NCBI RefSeq assembly: GCF_033807575.1
Contig: NC_084725.1
Span: 4,871,001 to 4,935,000 of the forward strand
DNA from: Cydia pomonella
Lineage: Eukaryota > Arthropoda > Insecta > Lepidoptera > Tortricidae
DNA length: 64,000 bases
Direction: 5' to 3'
The notes under the pieces are model-generated. The model ran no database searches. It saw nothing but the letters and a program-made list of their open reading frames with translations, and was not told the origin of the DNA. Below, piece after piece: positions 1-11,754 of this stretch. A program made the position numbers and the translations under genes. The first letter of the stretch is position 1. Each line of letters starts with the position of its first letter.

Positions 1-836
1 CGGACCCCGTTTTAGTATAGTAGTCCTATTATGTTTTTCTGGGAATCAAACCATGGACTGTCTGGTAGGGTAGGTCGCGGTCACCTTGTGGGTTGTTGAC
101 CTTACATTCCTGACTGGTATTATTATTTAGATTTGTGGTATCGTTCCGAATACTTGCGAAGCATGAGCGAATTGAGGGGTAAAACGACTATCTCAGCAAT
201 TTTACCGCTTACGCAAAATATTAGTGCTTTGAGTAGGTCTAGGTACATATATTATTTAGAGCTGATGAAGCGGGGAAATGATCTTGAAAATGGAACTTTC
301 ACATGAAGTTTTTTTTTTAAATCTACATATTTAAAAGGAGCCTTTATCAATGAGACATGTCGGCTCCGTTAAGCCTCTACATTACAGAGTTTAAATGTTA
401 CTAGTTATAAAAAGAACTGTACACGAATTTCACAGTTTCAGACAGGGGTTCCGCCAATATCGAGTAAAAAACCCCAATATCGATTACTTGCTAGGGAGCT
501 TCAAATAGTTGCGCCCTCTTGTCTTGAATCCGAACACATTCCATTAGGAAGTGGTGTACATCGTCGTGTGTGGCGACAGAGTCGCAAATATCGCAGTTGG
601 GCGACTTTACTTTCCTGGGGAATTTAAGGTCCTCACATGTTTGTATTCAATTTTTATTTGAGATTTTGCTAATTAGCTTAGCGGGCGAAGGGGACAAGAG
701 GATAGGTATTAAAATACCTCAGAGTTCGTATGCAGACCGTGTTACCTCCTTCCATTTCTTTTATTTCCACAAAAAGTTGTTGTTGTTGTCGAGCACGTGA
801 CGCGTATGGCAGCTACTTTACCTACATAAATCTGTA
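1..836. other. Intergenic, nothing recognised
   Basis: AT-rich sequence with no convincing gene, splice-linked exon or repeat that I can identify. The 76-codon open frame at 570-800 has no recognisable motif and is taken as chance. Confidence 0.5.
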
Positions 837-1017
837 CCCCTAGTGTAAATATTTTCGACAGCGAAACGTTACGCGTTTGCGTTAAGTGTCATTTTGTATG
901 AGATTTTTGACTTTCCAAAACGTCCCGCTTGGCGCGCTGTTCAAAAACCCATACAAAATGAGACTTAACGCAAACGCGTACGTCACGTTTCGCTATCGAC
1001 AAAATTTACACTAGGGG
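837..1017. mobile_element. Fold-back MITE, family M1, copy 1
   Basis: The ends are inverted copies: it starts cccctagtgtaa and ends ttacactagggg. The inner arms also pair (acgcgtttgcgttaag against cttaacgcaaacgcg), so most of the 181 bp folds into one hairpin. No coding capacity is seen. A second copy lies at 41361-41545, which shows it is a dispersed family. No clear target duplication could be read. Confidence 0.8.
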
Positions 1018-2360
1018 CACTGTATCATATAGAACAGAACCTACCGTTGAATTTAAAGCTGAGTTATCAAACGTTAATCATGCCAAATATCTAATTCTTA
1101 GCTTTATCAGAAATGTTTGAAAAAAAAGCGTGTTTTACCCGACTCTCTTCTGCAGTGCCTCTGGGGGAGAATAGTTTCGCAGATTGCACGAAACTTAGAT
1201 CACTCGATCTCGCGCCATCTCGAATTTTTAATGAAAGCCTGACCAGGGATATATTGCAGAATTTCATTGGAATTAAATTTTTTATACTAAACTGAACTGT
1301 CACCCTATACATGAGAATAACAGCGCCCTCTTGACAATGATCATATATTCCTGGTCGTTTACCTATATGCTGTTGTGTGCATATATTGTGGTAACATTGA
1401 GATTAAAATAAGGGATTGTCGGGGCCCTAGGGCGAATCTGATCTGGTTTTATCACTCCGGTCAACTTGCTTCACTGGTTCTTTATAAATTGTCGTTGCTG
1501 GTAGAATTCAAGATGTTTATTCAATATTTTTACACCTTTAAATTACCTGTGAGCTTTTCGAGTTGGTGGCTACTAAGTTCGACTCCTGGAAACGGCAGTA
1601 AGGTATTTCTTTTTCGGACATGGATCTTGCTTTTGATGGTATATTTTGTGCCAATACAACACAAGTCTTGCGTCAAGTAGCAGATCTGTCAGTACCGCTA
1701 CTTGAGACTAGAAGTTAGGGGGGGGGGGATCTAACTTTTGAACCATGGTTTAAAATTTTTTTTAAAAAATCGTGAAACAAAAATTGAATACTCTCAATGA
1801 AAACTATAGCAAAAATTATCGGTGCAGCCGTTTTTGAGTAATTGCTAAAAATCTTCTCTTCTTAGTAAAAGATGCACAAAGCGCTGCAAAGGCCCTTAGT
1901 CCCTTATGCTTGTAATGTACATGATACTTGATAATAGCATTAATAGCCCCCGTTTGACCTATTCTGACTTAATGGTAACTACAAAACTCATCACTGAGCA
2001 TGGCTCGACATGCTCTTTGCCAGTTTTTTATAACGTTGAATCGCACCTGGATAAATAATCAAATCTTATTTCAAAGGCAATACATAGATAATTATTACTA
2101 CCTACACAACTATTACATAACTATGCGAATTTAATATTCACTCCTCAACGCAAACGTTACATAATAAATACCTGTATTACATTTCAGTCGCGTCTAAAAC
2201 GGTTGGCAAGGGCCCGTACACGAACAACCCGCATTTTCCGCGGATTGCATCATCTTACATTAAAAGGTATGGCGTAACAGAAATAACATTGATGCTTATA
2301 AAATGAAATCCAATGTCGAAATTTGACGGAAATACAAATACGTATGCGGGTTTTTTCTTA
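1018..2360. other. Intergenic, nothing firm
   Basis: No supported gene. The 101-codon frame at 1375-1680 has no family motif and no splice context. A G homopolymer lies near 1719-1729. The stretch 1680-1910 has the look of old repeat sequence but I cannot assign it. Confidence 0.45.
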
Positions 2361-2525
2361 TACTACGTCGGTGGCAAACAAGCATACGGCCTGCCTGATG
2401 GTAAGCAGTATCCGTAGCCTATGTACGCCTGCAACTCCAGAGGAGTTACATGCGCGTTGCCGACCCTAACCCCCCTCCCACCCTCGTTGAGCTCTGGCAA
2501 CCTTACTCACCGGCAGGAACACAAC
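2361..2525 (+). repeat. Dispersed lepidopteran-type repeat, family R1
   Basis: The core reads roughly tactacgtcggtggcaaac followed by a 'gcctgatggtaagcag' block. The reverse complement of the same core occurs at 62330-62475 and 23855-23906, and a looser copy at 19597-19690. It is non-coding. The superfamily is not determined. Confidence 0.65.
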
Positions 2526-3256
2526 ACTATGAGTAGGGTCTAGTGTTATTTGGCTGCGATTTTCTGTAAGGTGGAGGTACTTCCCCAGTTGGGCTCTGCT
2601 CTAGATCTGGAATAACATCCGCTGTGCTGTGCCCTACCACACAGAGCGAGATGACATTCACAATGCCCATTTCTCTCTTGTAGACGTAGTTTAAGGACAT
2701 ACCCGGGTCCGAAATGGAGATGTATGTATTCTGTACGTAAATGGAACTTTAGGTATGTTAGAAGAAGAAGAATTGGCCACCACATCTATAGCAGATGATT
2801 GTTGCAGCGTCGGGTAAAATCAGGTGTTGCGGGGAGGTTGATTGCAACGTCTGCGATGACTGAAGAGTCCAATACCAGAGCGGCATCAGGCATCAGCATC
2901 AGGTATGTTATTATAAACATTACACTGAAAGAAATGGTTTGCATAACTGTAACAAAATTTTGGTTACTGTTTACACAAAAATTGGGACTTGCGAACTATG
3001 TGTTATATGTTAAAAAACCAGTGTTCAGGTACTGGGTATACACTACAAAATAAGTTTGTAAATTTATGCAAAGTTTATTTTCTTATAACCGTAGTTTAGT
3101 TATTTAGTAAAGTTACAAAACCAGTTCGGCTATCTATTTTTTTCAGTGTAATTAGGTACATAATTGCGATAGTTGATAGTTGCGATTGTTGTTCACGTTC
3201 GTTTGGAATTATTATGGTTGTGTTTGTTTACAAGCACTTTTTTCTGCTTTTTGCAG
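2526..3256. other. Intergenic, nothing recognised
   Basis: No gene or clear repeat. The short frames at 2546-2785 (minus) and 2799-3053 (plus) carry no recognised motif. Confidence 0.45.
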
Positions 3257-3455
3257 GAATCGCGAAGAGCCTGGCTGACGTAACTAGCTGGCGGCTTCCT
3301 CGCACAACATATCAGTATTGCGATACAACGAGGAAATGCCGCCAGCATCCTTGGTACAATGTCTCAAGGGCCTATTTTAGATTTAAGCTAGTTATAGTAA
3401 TCCTCTGTATATATCCATTATGTATATTGTTATTGTAGATAAATGTATTTCATTT
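3257..3455 (+). mobile_element. LINE 3' end fragment, family L1
   Basis: One frame reads GGFLAQHISIAIQRGNAAS followed by ILGTM.QGPILDLS, then a non-coding tail. This is the C-terminus of a non-LTR retrotransposon ORF, seen again at 12716-12905, 18165-18340 and 26378-26578 and, as a stub, at 15709-15765. Stops in the preceding codons show it is dead. The upstream part of the element is missing, as expected of 5'-truncated LINE insertions. Confidence 0.7.
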
Positions 3456-4496
3456 TCTTCTTCTTCTTGGATATTTATTTATGTTTTGTATATGTAGCTT
3501 TAAGTATGTGTTTATCTGTCGTAGGATCCTACGGAAGACCGGCTCTAGTTTCATAGCTAAATAGTATTAAGTTGGGTCAATTTCGTGATACGCACTTAAT
3601 GTCCTGTTTCTTTGCGTTCGTTGTCTGCACATGTTCACACATGTTTGTGATTACTTCGGATAGGTCTTTTATCTTTATTTAAATCTAATTTGTTATATTC
3701 TAATTTATGATTTGGCTTGTGTGAAATTCATGGTAAGAGGCCGTGTTAATAGTTTATCGATACACGCCAATAGTAAAAATGGAGAACGGATTGCAACGAT
3801 ATCTTTCCCATTCAATTATTTAAGTTTCAAATTTAAGTTTTCTATAAACCACTGTCACTTAGCCAGGCCCTTACGGCCATAATCGCGCTGAAAGTGATGA
3901 AAATACTCGAAAATAGGAAATAAAAAGCAAATTAGCGGTATTTCTCATACAAAATATTTACCGGTTGCATTCCCTACACGAAAACGAGACACTCGTTTTG
4001 ACACTCGTCTAAACATAATTCACCATATAAGAATTTATTAAACCTATTACTTATTACAAATTAATCGTTATCAAGCAGGAACGTCTGCGAACGATGCTAT
4101 TAATAGTAAGCTTAGAATAAATTTAAATGTATTCTTAACCTATTATCCCATGAATAAAGCGTGTACGTGCAATGGTACACGTCAGTTTATGCGAACCGTA
4201 GCTCGGCACAGTTTTCAAGGAATTCACGTGGTAGTTAGCAATTATAGAATAATGTAAATAATAATGTTAAAGTAGGATGGTGATATTTACTTAATTAATA
4301 TATACAGCGTATAATTTTAACACTTAAACGAGCAATTCTTGTATTTATATATTTCGGGGATCTCGGAAACTGCTTTAACGATTTCGATGAAATTTGCTAC
4401 ATTATTTATCGGGTGCGAAAGATCATTCTGGCTAGGTTTTATCCGTAGCAAAACGCGCATTTTTGTGAAGTCCACCAAATTTTATTGAATAATCAT
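3456..4496. other. Intergenic, nothing recognised
   Basis: AT-rich sequence without a supported gene, RNA or repeat call. Confidence 0.45.
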
Positions 4497-4834
4497 TTTT
4501 CTAGCGTTTATCCCGGCTTATTGCCACGGCTCATGGGAGCCTGGGGTCTGCTTGACAACCAATCCCAAGATTTGGCGTAGGCACTAGTTTTTACGAAAGC
4601 GACTGCCATCTAACCTTCTAACCCAGAGGGTAACCTAGGCCTTATTGGGATTAGTCCTTATTAGGCAGTCAGTTTACTCACGATGTTTTCCTTCATCGAA
4701 AAGCGACTGGTAAATATCAAATGTTATTTCGTACATAAGTTCCGAAAAACTCATTGGTACGAGCCGGGGTTTGAACTCGCGACCTCTAATTGCAAGTCGC
4801 ACGCTCTTACCGCTAGGCTACCAGCGCTTCTATT
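4497..4834 (-). mobile_element. tRNA-derived SINE-like element, family S2
   Basis: On the minus strand the head carries a pol III A-box-like block (complement of ccgctaggctacca, 4810-4823) and a B-box (complement of ggtttgaactc, 4768-4778), at tRNA-like spacing. The tail runs down to about 4497. A fragment of the same tail ('ggctcatgggagc') recurs at 46066-46143. The fold is not that of a functional tRNA, so I call it a SINE rather than a tRNA gene. Confidence 0.65.
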
Positions 4835-5300
4835 GAATACTGATACAAAAAAACAACATCATAATAAAAATGGCCGATGACGTAATATAGGTAATCTATG
4901 CAACAACTGCAAGAAAAACAGGTAATAAAAACGTTAAATAACTTTTAACGTCCTTCAGTTTCAACAAGAAGGTTACCGTATCGTAAACATTATACTATAG
5001 CAATTTTGCGCCGCAATATAGTCGTTATTCTACTGAATATAAGATCTTTAAAAACGGTAAGTCGATGACGCAATACGAACGAGTTATGAATAATTCCGAC
5101 CCTTCCTGGAATCGAAGTCTAGACCGAGGCTGTCTGAGACCAGAATCGATAGTGCATGCGACTTAGGTCAGTTCTAGGTATATGTAATAACCTATCTTAT
5201 CTTTGAAGAAACACCAATTTTAACCATCAGTGTGTGATTGATACTGTGCGGTCAGGGCCTGATTTTCGCCTAGGCCTACAAGGCCAGGGCCTATAGTCCG
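4835..5300. other. Intergenic, nothing recognised
   Basis: No gene, RNA or repeat that I can support. Confidence 0.45.
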
Positions 5301-5739
5301 TTTTTTAGGGTTCCGTAGCCAAATGGCAATATAGATTCGTCATGTCCGTCTGTCTGTCCGTTTATGTCACAGCCACTTTTTTCCGAAACTATAAGAGCTA
5401 TACTGTTCAAACTTGGTAAGTAGATGTATTCTATGAACCGCATTAAGATTTCCACACAAAAATAGAAAAAAAAAACAATAAATTTTGGGGGTTCCCCATA
5501 CTTAGAACTCAATAAATCTTTTTTCATCAAATCCATACGTGTGGGGTATCTATGGATAGGTCTTCAAAAATGATATTGAGGTTTCTAATATCAGGTTTCT
5601 AATAGTTTGCGCACGAGACACTTCCAAAGTGGTAAAATGTGTCCCCCCCCCCCTGGTTTGAATGAGATCTAGTAAGTTACGTCATAAATGGTACGGAACC
5701 CTTCATGGGCGAGTCCGACTTGCACTTGGCCGCTTTTTA
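5301..5739 (+). mobile_element. 'agggttccgt' element, near-complete copy
   Basis: Starts ttttttagggttccgtagcc and ends with gagtccgact, gcacttggccg and a T run. Other copies or fragments lie at 9574-9882, 9886-9985, 23024-23398, 27290-27470, 48034-49158 and 51146-51654. This copy carries a single unit of the inner module that is triplicated at 48 kb, with a C homopolymer at 5643-5653. It is a non-coding, non-autonomous element; its superfamily is not settled by this sequence. Confidence 0.75.
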
Positions 5740-6907
5740 ACATTAGAAAAAAGGTTGTTTACCTTTTTCGTGACTTGCCTTTTTATAAACACGCTTTAAA
5801 AAATCAGTAACTATTACTTATGAAAGCAAAATATTATAAATATGTTCATGTATGATTTATAATTGCTACATATTTGCCGTAATTTATTTTTCAAAAGTGT
5901 TTTTCAATAAAAAGACACGTCAAAATCACTTGCTTTATTTCTAATGTAAAAAAAAACGAACTATAGCTAGACGCAAAATTAAGAGATTCATTTGTTTGGC
6001 CGGTTTTCCCTATTACTCAACCCTTCTTAGTAAGGGCGTCATGTAAGGGTGACACACACCCCAAAAGGCATACCTACTGCGGCTTTAAGGGAATTAACGT
6101 GTGACTCATTCCATATAGGCTGGTTCTCATAATCAGATATAGAAGTTTCTGTGGCAAAAACGAGTGCTTGAGAAAATGAAACATCTATAAATAATGACAT
6201 CGATAAGTCAGTCGTAGATAAATAATTAAAAGGTGTAAATTCTACTCGCTGTAATTTACCGGGAAATTTCAAGAATGCAAATCAATTACAAATCCGACTA
6301 TAATTTCTTTATTACATATATTAAGTATTTAAAAAAAAACCTAAACTGTAGAATACAGTGTGCAGTGTCAAAAAATAAGAAAACTACCAATGGGTGTATC
6401 ATAGAAGATATCGAACATGTTGTGTATTTCACGGTAGCTATCTTTTTATACAATGTTAAAAATATCTATCACGCTAAGGTAACATCTATAATAGACATGT
6501 CGATATTTGATTTTGTCAATCACTTTCTTTGCCACAAAAACTTATATGTCTGCTCATAATATAAAGCAAGTTCTTTTCTCTCCAATAATAATCCCATCAA
6601 AAACATTTTCATGTAAAATGTGGCAAGACGAGACCATAAGGCTCGCACTGTCAAAAAGTTATCAGATCTCATGCAGAGCCAGGCTTCTAACTCTACAAGC
6701 CCTTACTTCACACACTCTACACTTTAGTCTAAATATATTTTATTTAAATTTCAACTAAATCAGTTCAGCGGCCTCAGTGCCCTTGCGCTTCAGTGAAGCT
6801 CGTCTGGGCGGACTACCGTGCCCCCAGATTTATTTTACATGTAAAATTACAATGAAGAAAATTATAACTAGGTAACAACAGGTGGTCTGATCGCTGAAAA
6901 CTTTGAC
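5740..6907. other. Intergenic, nothing firm
   Basis: Several 77-94 codon frames on both strands (6039-6758) have no family motif and biased AT-rich codons, and are treated as chance. No splice-linked exons were seen. Confidence 0.4.
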
Positions 6908-7207
6908 TTAATGTCCTATGTTCCATAGGCAGACGGCGTTCAACGTGCGCCGCCATCTTGGTCGGTCTTGAGCATCGTGCTTGAGTTTGCTCCAAATCTT
7001 CCCAATAGCCTTCGCATCTGCAATAGTAGTTCGAGGCCAGCTTTGCTTTGGAAGCCCTCGTTTTCTCTTTCCTTGGGGATTCCAATCTAGGGTTTGCCTC
7101 GGTATGTGGTCAGGATCCCTTCGGAGAGTGTGCCCAATCCATCTCCATTTCCGGCGCATGATCTGCTGGTCGATCGGGGTCCCATTACAGTCTCCACAGG
7201 TTGGCAT
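6908..7207 (-). pseudogene. LINE reverse-transcriptase C-terminal remnant
   Basis: The 99-codon minus-strand frame contains RRKWRWIGHTLRRDPDHIPR, then QTLDWNPQGKRKRG and a WRR near the end. This K/RWRWIGH...LDWNPQGKRKRGRP pattern is typical of the C-terminus of non-LTR retrotransposon ORF2 proteins (annotated in animal genomes as craniofacial development protein 2-like). The RT core and endonuclease are absent, so this is a truncated fragment and not a host gene. Confidence 0.75.
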
Positions 7208-7439
7208 TGGATATTTTCTCGGACCAGTATATACCGAGAAAAGAAAAGCTATAATATAATATAATCGGGATTACTTACCTACGTGTTAAGTATGTTGCAA
7301 GCTTTCTTAATGATGAGGTTTAGCTGAACTGGTGCATTTTTTTAGGAAGTGCGCACCCGTCACACTTAGATATATATTTTTGTCAATTTTTTTTTTAATT
7401 AAACCAATTTCGATAACTTCCTATTTTTTTACAGTAAGT

Positions 7440-7655
7440 ATATATGGTGCTACTACCGCAGTGCGTAATTGAGCAGATTACGTAATTATGTCGAAAACTT
7501 AAAGGGCCATAATGTACAGTAAAACATGGTAATGTACTGTATATAAATAGGTAATTTACAAATCGTGTCCCTTCGGTCGTGTTTTAATTTATCGCCACTC
7601 ATTGCGTATTTCCTATTTTTCGGACTTGTATTATCGTAATGTACTATTCAAACAC
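7440..7655 (-). mobile_element. MITE family M2, copy 1
   Basis: Reverse-oriented copy of a roughly 240-bp non-coding element. The landmarks are atatggtgctac, agggccata, ccttcggtcgtgttttaatt and cgtaatgtacta. Other copies lie at 16246-16475, 31845-32025 and 44402-44640. The ends carry related tagtacat/atgtacta motifs. Confidence 0.7.
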
Positions 7656-7706
7656 ACTATTTAATTTGAAAATTTTATTATTTGATCTTTTCTAAAACGA
7701 CTCTTT

Positions 7707-7960
7707 TCATCTGAGCTGAGATAGCGGCATCTGAGCTGTGATAGCAGCAACTGATCTGGGATAGCAGCATCTGATCTGGGATAGCAGCATCTGATCTGGG
7801 ATAGCAGCATCTGATCTGGGATAGCAGCATCTGATCTGGGATAGAAGCATCTGATCTGGGATAGCAGCATCTGATCTTGGATAGCAGAATCTGAGCTGGG
7901 AAAGCAGCATCTGAGCTGGGATAGTAACATCTGAGCTGGCAAAGCAGCATCTGAGGCTGG
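7707..7960. repeat. 20-bp minisatellite
   Basis: About twelve units of atagcagcatctgatctggg in exact 20-bp phase from 7721 to 7960, after a partial unit. The central units (7761-7840) are nearly identical and the edges are diverged. Because 20 is not a multiple of 3 and the minus strand of the unit has no stop codon, all three minus-strand frames stay open and give overlapping 67-93 codon ORFs. These are repeat artefacts, not genes. Confidence 0.95.
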
Positions 7961-9573
7961 GATGTTGTTGCTTTTTGTTCTGAGAAACTAATGGATTTTT
8001 ATGTGAATATATTGGTTTTACCTGTTCATTTCAAGTAAGTCATAGTTTGGTTAGAAGAAAACTATAAGATTACTCCATGGGCCTAAATTTGTTTTAATCT
8101 GCTTGTTTTACTAGCAGAAATGATTTGCCAAACTATAGTAAATGATAATAGTATATAATGCTATATATGTATATATTCCAATAAATATGAAGATACAGTA
8201 CCTAACACTTTTACATAGGACCATTCCATACCTAACTGACATCACCCTTCGTCGTATCATCTAATGGACATTTCAACGATCTTTCCCGAGAATATCCTCT
8301 TTATTCCCATGGAACAAGGTCCTTAATACTACTCCGGATTTTGCGAGATACGTGAGTGCAACTGAGTGTTCTGTCATTGAGGTTTCTAAGAATGATGCAT
8401 ATTAATGACCCAAATTGTGATCACGGTCAAAACAATGAGCTTATTTCCGTACAATGCAGAATTACATTAACCTTTTGACCGCCAACAACTAAAGTAATGC
8501 TAAGAAATCATTGAAAATTAATTTTCATTCATGTCGATACCCTGAAAATTTTGACGTAATTAGTACCTTGTGGTAATTTGCACCATCCCACTAACCCGGG
8601 GTTTCCCGGTTAAACCTGGAGTTACCATGGTTACCAGTACAATTTGACACTGGTTTCACACCTAATGGTTTAACCGGTTAACCTTAGGTTATATAACATA
8701 CGTATATTCTGTCCCTCACGGGTGCACGCTTATAGCCCATCTATATAAAACACTAGGTATACATTTCATTTCGGTGGCTTTTCATACATAAAGATTTTGC
8801 TCCTTTTTCTATAATCCATAATTCCGATTTTAGTCGCACTCATGGTATTTGACAGACAATCGTGTACATTGTGGATCTGTGTATAGTACATAATAAGGTC
8901 AGGTGTGGTAAGACAAACATAATTTATTTTACTCGGGGTAAGGGAAACCGTATGAGGAAATTCCTTCAACGTAGGTATTTTTAAGTCAATGTGATTTATG
9001 CATTAGGTTTGTTTTTGATAATATCATTTTATTTATCAAAAACAAACCTAATACACAAGAAGATGCCTAACACCTTCCCTGTTTCGATCTGTAATTTACT
9101 ATGTATACTTTTATTTTCAATGGAACTAAAGGTCTGTTTGTTATCACTTAAGCTTATATATATTAATATGTGACTGTTTGTTTCCTAAATAAATTAAAAA
9201 AAAAAAAAAAAAAATATTTTACCCACAAGTGTCCCCCTTACCACATAGTTCCTCTTATCCCATCTAACCTTACATACTTAGTATTTTATTTCGTTTGACA
9301 GTACATTGGTCTTAAGCTGAGCCCAGACAGATGAATCAGCCGATGACTTAACCGTCTCCGTTTGTTTGTTTTGATTCTTTGACAGTTTATTTTAGCTCAA
9401 CCACATGTCGAGTTTAGTTTTTCTGTACGAGGTCAAAGACCTTTTAGATTAGGTCCTTATTAAGGGCCGCCTTTTACATAAGAAAGAACATAGTTAATAT
9501 AGTCGAGCAATGCTAGTCACTGGAAAATGTTACGTATTTTTCTTATGTTGGTATTTATAAGCGAGGGAGTATA
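7961..9573. other. Intergenic, with one short perfect hairpin
   Basis: No supported gene. It contains the hairpin at 9002-9052 (listed separately) and an A(19) run near 9196-9214. The 67- and 60-codon frames here have no motif. Confidence 0.45.
9002..9052. repeat. Perfect 20-bp inverted repeat with 11-nt loop
   Basis: Left arm attaggtttgtttttgataa (9002-9021) is the exact complement of the right arm at 9033-9052, with an 11-nt AT-rich loop. The pairing does not extend outward. It is shorter than a typical insect pre-miRNA stem, so it is listed as a hairpin without a function. Confidence 0.8.
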
Positions 9574-9882
9574 GTTTTTAGGGTTCCGTAGCCAAAGGGT
9601 AAAACGGGACCCTATTACTAAGACTCCGCTGTCTGTCCTCCTGTCTGTCTGTCTGTGTGTCCGTCTGTCACCAGGCTGTATTTCATGAACCGTGATAGTT
9701 GTACAGTTGAAATTTTCACAGATGATGTATTTCTGTTGCCGCTAATATAACAACAAATACTATAAAACAGAATAGAATAAATATTTAAAGTAGCTCCCAT
9801 ACAACAAACGTGATTTTTTTGCCGTTTTTATAGATAATAATATGGAACCCTTTGTGCGCGAGTCCGACTCGCACTTGGCCGG
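9574..9882 (+). mobile_element. 'agggttccgt' element, shortened copy
   Basis: Starts with gtttttagggttccgtagcc and ends gagtccgactcgcacttggc. The inner part differs from the 5.3-kb copy (a 'gtctgtctgtctgtgtgtcc' tract replaces the module), so it is a different subfamily. Confidence 0.7.
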
Positions 9883-9885
9883 CCG

Positions 9886-9985
9886 TTTTTAGGGTTCCGT
9901 AGCCAAATGGCAAAAAACGGAACCCTAATAGATTCGTCATGTCCGTCTGTCTGTCCGATTATGTCACAGCCAACTTTTTATTCTG
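9886..9985 (+). mobile_element. 'agggttccgt' element, 5' fragment
   Basis: A second copy begins directly after the previous one, in the same orientation, and breaks off after the 'gattatgtcacagcc' block. Two members of the family therefore sit head to tail. Confidence 0.65.
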
Positions 9986-10192
9986 ATGTTACTATCAAAA
10001 TTTGACAATAAGATCTTCAGATCAAGGTAGGTAATGTACGAGTAGGTATACACTTATGAGAAAGGCAAAACTTAGATATAGACGAATTTTGCAACTTAAC
10101 AGACTGACTTTTAATTTGACTGTTGTATTTATTAATTTTTGTAGAGACAGGCACCGACTTTAATGTTTACGCCATTACAGGTTTTCTTCTAA

Positions 10193-10399
10193 TGGGGTTG
10201 GCAACTGTCAAAGGTTTGCATAGATGGCGCCATCATAGCTTGCCCCTGTCTCCAGTTTTGTTCTATGAGATTTCGCTTAAAGAACTGGAATCCAGGTCGC
10301 AAAATTCTAAAAAAAAACAAGAATTTGACACATTTCTAGGGTTTGACAGGGCAAGCTATGATGGCGCCATCTGTTTAATACTTCGACCGGCCAACCCCA
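10193..10399. mobile_element. Fold-back MITE
   Basis: Arms of about 45 bp pair: tggggttggc near the left end with gccaacccca at the right end, and agatggcgccatcatagctt against its complement at about 10355-10374. The two arms pair with few mismatches around a loop of about 110 bp. The 127-codon frame at 10123-10506 runs through this palindrome and is not a gene. Confidence 0.8.
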
Positions 10400-10754
10400 T
10401 TTTTAATTTATTTTCTTTATTTCAGGCCAATTTACCCATTTCTTTACATTTGATATTTCAGTGTGAGTACGGAACGAGAATCCCTAGCTTAAAAATAACA
10501 CTGTGATCGTACAAGTAATTCGGACTTACCGTACTTAATCTTAATTTGTTTCAAGAATAAGCATAGCACAGACATATGCATAAAAAATAACACAAGTATA
10601 TACTATGTGGTAATTAAATTTACCACATAGTATTCAGTTTTAAATTATAAATAAAGTCAAACACAACAATGTCACGTCAATACGCGATCGGGTATATAAT
10701 GTTGTTTAAAATGTAATATTAATAGCTTATTATTCAGTGAACTATATAAATATA

Positions 10755-10756
<2 letters not shown>
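10400..10756. other. Intergenic, nothing recognised
   Basis: AT-rich sequence leading into the poly(A) tract; no open frame of note. Confidence 0.4.

Positions 10757-10838
<82 letters not shown>
10757..10838 (+). repeat. Poly(A) tract, 82 nt
   Basis: An uninterrupted run of 82 A. It could be the tail of a retroposed insertion on the plus strand or an expanded microsatellite. I see no matching LINE or SINE body just upstream, and homopolymers this long are also prone to length error in assemblies. Confidence 0.9.
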
Positions 10839-10840
<2 letters not shown>

Positions 10841-11059
10841 TATCGTGGATGTGTGCAGCTAATGAAAAACTAAGCTTGAAACGCGTTTAACCATGTTTTA
10901 ATCAACACCCGGTAATCCATCGTGGCTTTCAGTACAGTCCAGCTATCTCTTTACTAATAGCAACTACCGAACAAACTCACTCAAAAGTTACTACTGAACT
11001 ACACTTGACATTTTCAAAATAATCATATAGGCATATTTTAAAAGAAGAAGATATAAGAA

Positions 11060-11287
11060 TTTGGTTTATAATTACTACTATTACTACTGCTGTGGCGCAG
11101 CGACCCGAAGTGGATCTTGGCCTCCGACACCAAAGGCCGCCATGCTTCTCTGTCCAAAGCCGTTTCTGTCCATAATGGATGCGAAGCTTGGAAGGTTAAA
11201 AACAGTTGACGAGAAATAAGTCTCACAAAAATACTGATAATAATTGAAGCCACATGCAGACATCCAGACGGTAAGGGTAACCTCAAA
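11060..11287 (-). pseudogene. LINE C-terminal remnant, family L2, copy 1
   Basis: The minus strand encodes WTETALDREAWRPLVSEAK followed by IHFGSLRHSS. The same peptide pattern, preceded by GRPRYRWRDEVQKYL, occurs at 14848-15060. The RWxDxV...WxxxxxDRExWR layout is the usual C-terminus of non-LTR retrotransposon ORFs. Only the tail is present. Confidence 0.65.
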
Positions 11288-11754
11288 ATACTTGCAAATA
11301 AATCACGTGAAAAACTGAAACAAAAAACTGTGCTTTGTCCGTCGGCACTAATTTAGGTCAGTCTCGAAATGTCTCCAGCTTAACTGAAGATCACACGAAG
11401 AATGTGTCTTGTTTCTTTTGTTGATATTCATATAGGTACATGAGTATGTGTTTGGGTGAGAGCGTGGGTACAGTATAAGATATAATAAATGAAGATTTTA
11501 GCCCGGTCATTAATATCAGGATGTTATAAAGGACAAATATTTAAGAGGAAATAGCTTTGCGATCCTAACGAAATAACGGTATTTTTTCTATGAAATTCTA
11601 TTTCGGGAGAAAACGTTTTCCACTAACTAAATCTTAACAACTCACTTTGATTTTGATGTCGATCGCTTCAGCATAATTATATTCTAGGTTTTAAGTACAG
11701 GTTTCACTTTAAAAATTTTTTTTTGATTAGCAGATTTTGAGAAAAAAAAGAAAA
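11288..11754. other. Intergenic, nothing recognised
   Basis: No gene or clear repeat. Confidence 0.4.

Noticed and set aside
1375..1680. 101-codon plus-strand ORF
   Set aside because: No recognisable motif, no Kozak or splice support, AT-driven composition.
4757..4832. tRNA gene on the minus strand
   Set aside because: Box motifs fit, but the acceptor stem does not pair and a SINE tail follows.
7661..7950. Three overlapping minus-strand ORFs with a 20-residue repeat
   Set aside because: Product of the 20-bp minisatellite in three phases.
7721..7960. CRISPR-like array
   Set aside because: Units are contiguous without spacers, in a eukaryotic genome.
10123..10506. 127-codon plus-strand ORF
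   Set aside because: It crosses both arms of a fold-back MITE.
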